NCBI GenBank assembly: GCA_006503475.1
Contig: RSEH01000310.1
Location: 1 to 50,857 of the forward strand
From: Stentor roeselii
Lineage: Eukaryota; Ciliophora; Heterotrichea; Heterotrichida; Stentoridae
Direction of reading: 5' to 3'
Length of the DNA stretch: 50,857 nucleotides
The position numbers were made by a program, and so were the translations under genes. Below the pieces are notes generated by a model. That model worked only from the letters and a program-made list of their open reading frames with translations, was not told the origin of the DNA and ran no database searches. This document shows, piece after piece, positions 45,819 through 50,857 of the stretch; within the stretch, counting starts at the first letter, position 1, and every line of letters starts with the position of its first letter.

Positions 45819-48800
45819 ATGGGGTCAGGAATCGAGGATTGGTGGGCAGGCGACTACCCATCACAATCAATCAAAAACTATCAAAGAATGAAAGTATACA
45901 AGCACTTCCGTAAGTGCACAAAGCCCTATTCAAAGCGGAACGACCTCTACAGAGAGGCTTTCTGGATCGACGAAAATTGCGACATATACGAATGGTACGA
46001 CAAACGGGAAGAAACAGGTGAAAAATTCGGTCACGACCACAACTCCGATACATATTTCTACGAATACTGGTGGGTCGACCACGAAGAAGACATCAGAAGA
46101 GTTCGAAAAGTTTGGTTTTGCGACCCAGTCGAATGGGGAGTGAACATCGCTTACTACCCCGACTATGAAGAACACACTTCCTGGACACTTGACCGAGAAG
46201 TAAAAATTTTAGAGACCAAAACAGTTCATCCAACTCGCACAGAAGGCAAAAAAGTCGGAATTCAAGAAACTCCTGATGGTCCTGAGGAATTCACTGAATC
46301 TTACTGGATCGATCAAGACACTGTCAAAAAAATTCGAGAATGGCGAAGACCGAATGGAGAAGGAGTTGAAAAAGAACTTAAAGAAGGAACTAAGTCCATG
46401 GGGGAAAGTACTGGCAAGAAAGGAGATGAGGTCTGGGAAAATAAATGGGAAAAAGACTCACAGGGAAGCTTTGAAGAAACTAGACATAAAAATCCTTTTA
46501 AAAAGTGGGGAAAACTTAGAAATAGAAAAAATGATCAGGAGTTTCAAATTAATTGGACTGGAGAAAAACCTGAACTTGATAAAGGATCACATTTGAAACC
46601 TGTTTCAAGTGATGTGATTGGTGTTCAGCTTTGGGCGTTGTACCAGAATTTAAAGGAAAACTTGGAAAATCGACTTGATAAGAAAAAACCTTTTGAAGCT
46701 ACAACTGGACTTTTTGAAGAGATTAAAAATGACTTGAAGGCACTTAAAGACCCGAATGAATTTGACCCTCTTGACTCAGTGTCCGCCATTAGAATCTTGG
46801 AAGCGATGAGGGAAAGACTTGATCAACTTGAGTACTACTCGCAAAGTCAGAAACTCTTTAAGGACTCTATCAATTCTTCACTTAAGACCCTTCAGGACAT
46901 GAAAAATTTTGTCAATGATTTTGACTCTGAGATGAAAATAAGGAAGATGATTGAAAAAGGCACCCAGGAATTACTTGATATTGAATTAAAACCTCAGGGA
47001 TTTGATGAGTTGGTTCAGGTGGACTCTTTTATTTGTGAAATTGAAAGGTTTAAGCAAGAAATTGTGAAAAATCATCAGAGTTTTAATGCAAGTTCTGGAA
47101 ATCTTGTTGAAAAAGCAGTTCAGGATCAGAAAACTACCGCTGAGGTCTTGCAGTATCTTGTTAGTGGAGATCGTGAAAGTGAAAAGAAAGCTAAGAAGCT
47201 GATTAGTAGTGCTCAGGAATTGTTGACAAAAGGGAAGAATGAAAAGGTTTCTTGGGTTTCAAACTTTTTAGATATTCGAGTGGAAGAAACTAAGATGATA
47301 AACACCCTCATCAAATCATCATCATCCTTCACAGTATCCGACTCTCTAGAATCACTTCTTCGCCAAGACCAAGAAATAACAAAAGAAATCTTCTCAAACC
47401 ATTTCATGCTATCATCTACCTCCGAACTAGAACAAGAATACTCTCTCCTTGAAACCGAAATACAAAAGCTACTAGATTCATCATCAATTCCTCTAAACAC
47501 CTACCTAGAAATACGCCTAAGTGAATCATTATTCCTGAAAAAATCTCTAATAATCTCATTAGAAACATTTGAAGTCCTATGGAAAACCCTTTTCCTAAAC
47601 AATCAACTCTCAGACCATCTTCGCAAATCCTCTCTTCCCGAAGACTTAAAAGACTTGAAGTCACTTCTCGAGTCACTTCCAGGCAAATGTGAAATTTCGA
47701 AACTTCATGAAACAATTGAAAAGTTCTCTGAAGTAAACCTGTCCCTCGCTCTTAATGATGAAAGTCTCTCTGCAGAACAAGTGAAAAAAGCTGAAGACGA
47801 CGCCAGAGAAAAGGTAAGAGGCAAGAAAATGATGAAAAAAGATAAACCTAAAGCTTTAAGAAGTGGAAAAAGATCAGTTGGACCTTCTGCAGGACATGGT
47901 GTTGAAAGTTCTATGTTCAACGAAGACCCAGAAAAACTCGCAAATGATCTTCTCGCTGGAAAAGCTGACTTACCTCCAGATTTAAAGAATCTTGTTGATA
48001 AAAATCAAGGTGACCTCGAAAAAGCACTTCTAGAAGCTGAAAAAAATGCTAAAAACGACCCTGAATCTCTTGAAAAAATCAAAAAGTTAAGAGAAGCTCT
48101 TGGAATTAAAAGTCCAGAAGAAAGGTTAAAGGAAAAAATAGATAAACTTAAAACATTCATCGATGAAAACTTAGACAGCACCTTGAAACTAGCTGAAAGT
48201 CTTGATTTTCCTGATGTTTTGAAAGTGGTTCATGGAGTTCAAGAACTTGTCAACAGAGATGCCACTGGTCCGACAGTGATTCGAGAAACTCACAAGATTT
48301 ATCTTCTCACAGAAGAAATTGAATTCGAATTAGAAGACTGTGACGAGTCTAAAGTTCCTACATTCATTCAAAAACTTTTACCTGACCATGAAAATAACCT
48401 GGAAAAAGCCTTTAATCATGCAGAACAATGTGTTTTGCACAAGCCAGCACTTCAGAAGCTAAGAAAAATCAGAGAAAATTTAAATGTTCCTCAAGCTCCT
48501 CTGCCTTCAGCTGAATTTTTAGCAGATAGTGCAATTCTTAACGCTCTTCTTGAAAAAAGAATAAAGGATTCGATGAAAACAAATGGAGTTCATTTTTCGT
48601 CAGGGAAAGAAAGTCTTAAGATTGAAGAACTAAGAGAAAAACTTGATAAAAGCTTGGAGGACTTCTTTGAAATCGCTGAAAATCAGTTAAAAGACCACCC
48701 TGCAGATTTAAGTCAACTGAAAGAACTGAAAAATCAAGCTTTTAGTTCAGAATCACTGAAAGAAACGGAAATTGATAGTTCAGAACTGACAGTTATTGAA

Positions 48801-50857
48801 AAACAACTACTGGACCTTATCGACTCAAGAGAATTCAAAGATCCAAAAAGGGCCAGTGAACTTTCTAATGATTTTAAGCAAAACTTTAAAGATTTTCATC
48901 AAGATCTTGACAGACTTGCGAAAAAATTAAGAAAAACTCCTCGATTTGAAGTTTTAATCAGTTTAAGAGAAGCTTTTGGACTTCCTCCTGTTTCTGCTGA
49001 AATGACTGAAGATGCTTTCGAAGATTGCTTTAAAGATGTTCATATTGAAGCTAAATTGAAGGACTTAATTTTTAACAGAACAGACTTACCTCAACATTTA
49101 AAAGAAAAAGATATTGTTGCAGAATTACTTCAAAAAAATTCAGATTTAGCTGATTTAGTCGATGATCTCAAAGCGAAACTTGGAGAAAACCTAGAAAATG
49201 CCTTCAAGTCTGCTGAAGAACGACTGAAAAACAACCCAGAGGCACTTGCTGAGCTTGAAAGAATAAAAAATGATTCTGGTTTCAATCAAGAAAAGATCTC
49301 CGAAGAGAAATTAAATGAGCTCCTTGCCTTCCTTAACTATGAAGATCCTAAAAAAATATCTGAATTGATCAGAAAAAATGAAAATCTTCCTGATCTGTTG
49401 AAAAAAGCTTTGGAAAATAATAAAGGAAACCTTCCTGATGCTCTTGATGACCTTGACAAGAAACTAAAAAATAAACCAGAATTCAGAAAATTGAAAAAAT
49501 TGAGAAATTCTTTAGGATTACCTGAAAATCGAGAAAATCCTGAAAAAGTCTTAAATGAATGTCTTGCTGATGCTGATACTGAAAAGTACCTTTCAGAACT
49601 TCTTGATAAAAATAGTTCAAATGAGACACTTGCCCTGCTCAAATCGAAACTTGATGAAAATCTTGAAAAAGCTTTGAATTCTGCTGAAGAAATTTTAAAG
49701 AACTTCCCAGAAGCACTTGAAGAACTTGAGAAAATTAAGAAAAATGCAGGACTCTTAGAAAAGGATACTTTCACTCAAGAACAGTTAAAAGGATTAGAAA
49801 TATTTTTGAATAGTGATCAACCTGAAAAACTTGCTGCCTTGGTTCAAGGAAATAAAAAAATTCCTGAAATGTTGAAAAATAAACTTGAAGAAAACGGAGG
49901 AGATCTTGAAAAAGCGATGGATGATGTTTCAAAGGGAGTTAAAAATAAACCAGCTTTTAACAAGTTGAGAAAACTTAGGAATTCTTTAGGACTTTCTGAA
50001 GATCCTAAACAGAGAGAATCTTTACTTGAAGACTGTCTTAAAGATGCTGAAACTGAAAAATTAATTTCTGATCTTCTTGAAAAACACAATCCACTTTCAG
50101 ATTCCTTGGATACTCTGAAATCAAAACTCGATGAAAACTTACAAAATACTTTGAATTTCGCCGAAGACTATCTAAGGGAAAACCCAGAAGCACTTGAAAA
50201 ACTCAAAAAAATCAAAGAAACTTTCGGACTTGAAGACTCGAAACAAGACCCTATTCAAGAAAATAAGATTAAAGATTTAGAAAACTTCTTAGACAGTGTT
50301 GATCCGAATAACCTTGTTTCTCTTATTGAAAAAAATAATGAAGGACTTCCAAGTTTACTTAAGGAAGCTATTTCTGATAATCATGGAGATTTACCTGAAG
50401 CTTTAGATGATTTATCAAGAAGACTGAAAAACAAACCGGCTTTCAATAAGTTGAAAAAACTCAGAAAACCCTTGGGATTATCGGAGAATATATTACAACC
50501 TAACTTGCTGGTTGGTGATTGCTTCAGAGATGCTGATGCTGAAAAAATGATAAATGACCTTCTTAACAAAAACAATGAAGATAATTTAATTACTGATAAA
50601 CTCAAAGCCAAAATCGATGAAAACCTTAAAAATGCTTTAAAGAACGCTGAAAAACTCCTTCAAAACAATCCTGAAGCACTTGCCCAACTTCACGATCTTA
50701 GAAAAGATGCTGGACTTTCAGTCCTTCCTATCACTGAAGATAAACTCAAAGACTTAGAAGCATTTTTAGATAGTGCTGATCCTGAAACCTTGGCATCCTT
50801 AATCAAAAATAATGACAAAAACCTTCCAGATTTATTGAAAGAAGCTCTTCAAAACAA
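45819..50857 (+). CDS. Giant Trp-rich / helical-repeat protein, 5' 1679 codons (3' end missing)
   Basis: One uninterrupted frame runs from the ATG at 45819 to the right edge. Residues about 1-250 are rich in Trp, Tyr, Asp and Glu, with repeated units such as FWIDENCDIYEWYD, YWWVDHEEDIRRVRKVW and YWIDQDTVKKIREW; this faintly recalls Trp-rich domains such as plant ESV1 but no homology is claimed. About 250-690 is long helical/coiled-coil sequence ending in a basic patch (KVRGKKMMKKDKPKALRSGKR). From about 700 there are helical-hairpin repeats of about 80 residues, in pairs of about 160: A (LDENLEKALNSAEEIL, FPEALEEL, KKNAGL) and B (LPDLLKKALENN, GNLPDALDDL, KLKKLRNSLGL). No catalytic domain is seen; a structural cortical role is guessed. 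Confidence 0.85.
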   Translation, partial: MGSGIEDWWAGDYPSQSIKNYQRMKVYKHFRKCTKPYSKRNDLYREAFWIDENCDIYEWYDKREETGEKFGHDHNSDTYFYEYWWVDHEEDIRRVRKVWFCDPVEWGVNIAYYPDYEEHTSWTLDREVKILETKTVHPTRTEGKKVGIQETPDGPEEFTESYWIDQDTVKKIREWRRPNGEGVEKELKEGTKSMGESTGKKGDEVWENKWEKDSQGSFEETRHKNPFKKWGKLRNRKNDQEFQINWTGEKPELDKGSHLKPVSSDVIGVQLWALYQNLKENLENRLDKKKPFEATTGLFEEIKNDLKALKDPNEFDPLDSVSAIRILEAMRERLDQLEYYSQSQKLFKDSINSSLKTLQDMKNFVNDFDSEMKIRKMIEKGTQELLDIELKPQGFDELVQVDSFICEIERFKQEIVKNHQSFNASSGNLVEKAVQDQKTTAEVLQYLVSGDRESEKKAKKLISSAQELLTKGKNEKVSWVSNFLDIRVEETKMINTLIKSSSSFTVSDSLESLLRQDQEITKEIFSNHFMLSSTSELEQEYSLLETEIQKLLDSSSIPLNTYLEIRLSESLFLKKSLIISLETFEVLWKTLFLNNQLSDHLRKSSLPEDLKDLKSLLESLPGKCEISKLHETIEKFSEVNLSLALNDESLSAEQVKKAEDDAREKVRGKKMMKKDKPKALRSGKRSVGPSAGHGVESSMFNEDPEKLANDLLAGKADLPPDLKNLVDKNQGDLEKALLEAEKNAKNDPESLEKIKKLREALGIKSPEERLKEKIDKLKTFIDENLDSTLKLAESLDFPDVLKVVHGVQELVNRDATGPTVIRETHKIYLLTEEIEFELEDCDESKVPTFIQKLLPDHENNLEKAFNHAEQCVLHKPALQKLRKIRENLNVPQAPLPSAEFLADSAILNALLEKRIKDSMKTNGVHFSSGKESLKIEELREKLDKSLEDFFEIAENQLKDHPADLSQLKELKNQAFSSESLKETEIDSSELTVIEKQLLDLIDSREFKDPKRASELSNDFKQNFKDFHQDLDRLAKKLRKTPRFEVLISLREAFGLPPVSAEMTEDAFEDCFKDVHIEAKLKDLIFNRTDLPQHLKEKDIVAELLQKNSDLADLVDDLKAKLGENLENAFKSAEERLKNNPEALAELERIKNDSGFNQEKISEEKLNELLAFLNYEDPKKISELIRKNENLPDLLKKALENNKGNLPDALDDLDKKLKNKPEFRKLKKLRNSLGLPENRENPEKVLNECLADADTEKYLSELLDKNSSNETLALLKSKLDENLEKALNSAEEILKNFPEALEELEKIKKNAGLLEKDTFTQEQLKGLEIFLNSDQPEKLAALVQGNKKIPEMLKNKLEENGGDLEKAMDDVSKGVKNKPAFNKLRKLRNSLGLSEDPKQRESLLEDCLKDAETEKLISDLLEKHNPLSDSLDTLKSKLDENLQNTLNFAEDYLRENPEALEKLKKIKETFGLEDSKQDPIQENKIKDLENFLDSVDPNNLVSLIEKNNEGLPSLLKEAISDNHGDLPEALDDLSRRLKNKPAFNKLKKLRKPLGLSENILQPNLLVGDCFRDADAEKMINDLLNKNNEDNLITDKLKAKIDENLKNALKNAEKLLQNNPEALAQLHDLRKDAGLSVLPITEDKLKDLEAFLDSADPETLASLIKNNDKNLPDLLKEALQN
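47918..50857 (+). repeat. Protein-level tandem repeat, about 480-nt (160-residue) period
   Basis: The LDENL-type motif starts at 48159, 48642, 49179, 49650, 50127 and 50613; intervals are 483, 537, 471, 477 and 486 nt. Each unit splits into two related halves of about 80 residues sharing the pattern NLxxAL...L...P.xxxLxKxRxxxGL. Nucleotide identity is moderate, so this is an old array under selection. It continues beyond the window. Confidence 0.85.

Noticed and set aside
46276-46596. Separate 106-residue plus-strand ORF
   Set aside because: It lies in another frame of the giant gene, whose own frame is open from 45819 to the window end.

Overview
The window looks like somatic (macronuclear) DNA of a heterotrich ciliate, most likely Stentor or a close relative. 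The evidence is very short intergenic gaps, AT-rich DNA, almost intronless genes read with TAA/TAG stops, and four introns of exactly 15 nt (GT...AG) that repair conserved proteins. The genes themselves are typical of a ciliated protist: PIH1, SHIPPO/ODF3-like, MORN, TPR and ankyrin-SAM proteins, a ciliate-type K+ channel, and giant repeat proteins. Blepharisma shares tiny introns and is the main alternative; see the stop-codon finding.

Layout. 1-260 is the 5' end of a PARP-type zinc-finger gene running off the left edge, followed by 1.6 kb without a recognisable gene. 1912-12167 holds a very AT-rich TPR protein, a sterol desaturase/fatty-acid hydroxylase, the RNA polymerase III subunit RPC8/Rpc25, a small coiled-coil gene with a 15-nt intron, a basic IQ protein with a CEP350/TRM-like tail, an intron-split DYRK-like kinase and a three-finger C2H2 protein. 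12332-21960 holds a 1730-residue surface protein with PPC-like repeats, a RING-Deltex ubiquitin ligase that shares a 13-bp start-to-start gap with a multi-pass membrane protein, and a voltage-gated K+ channel with a cyclic-nucleotide-binding-like domain. 22044-36226 is an unbroken minus-strand run: KEN-repeat coiled coil, TPR protein, SHIPPO protein, ATG2-like lipid-transfer protein, an unknown protein with an unresolved start, ankyrin-SAM protein, coiled coil (split), PIH1 protein (split), small secreted Cys protein and histidine acid phosphatase. 36709-43168 has a YIPF Golgi protein whose stop codon abuts the stop of a CDF/ZnT zinc transporter, a 3.6-kb gene-poor island with a decayed tandem-repeat pseudogene, and a second ZnT paralogue. 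43517-50857 has a probably lipidated MORN protein, a coiled-coil protein and the first 1679 codons of a giant Trp-rich/helical-repeat protein that runs off the right edge.

There is no single pathway. Several genes fit cilium/cortex assembly (PIH1, SHIPPO, MORN, CEP350/TRM-like tail, coiled coils). The most unusual signals are structural: 15-nt introns, nearly absent spacers, adjacent convergent stops, a 13-bp divergent gap with a palindrome, strand-skew blocks that flip inside genes, the repeat pseudogene island, and a kinase lacking the DYRK activation tyrosine. I saw no tRNA, rRNA, CRISPR array, transposase or telomere.
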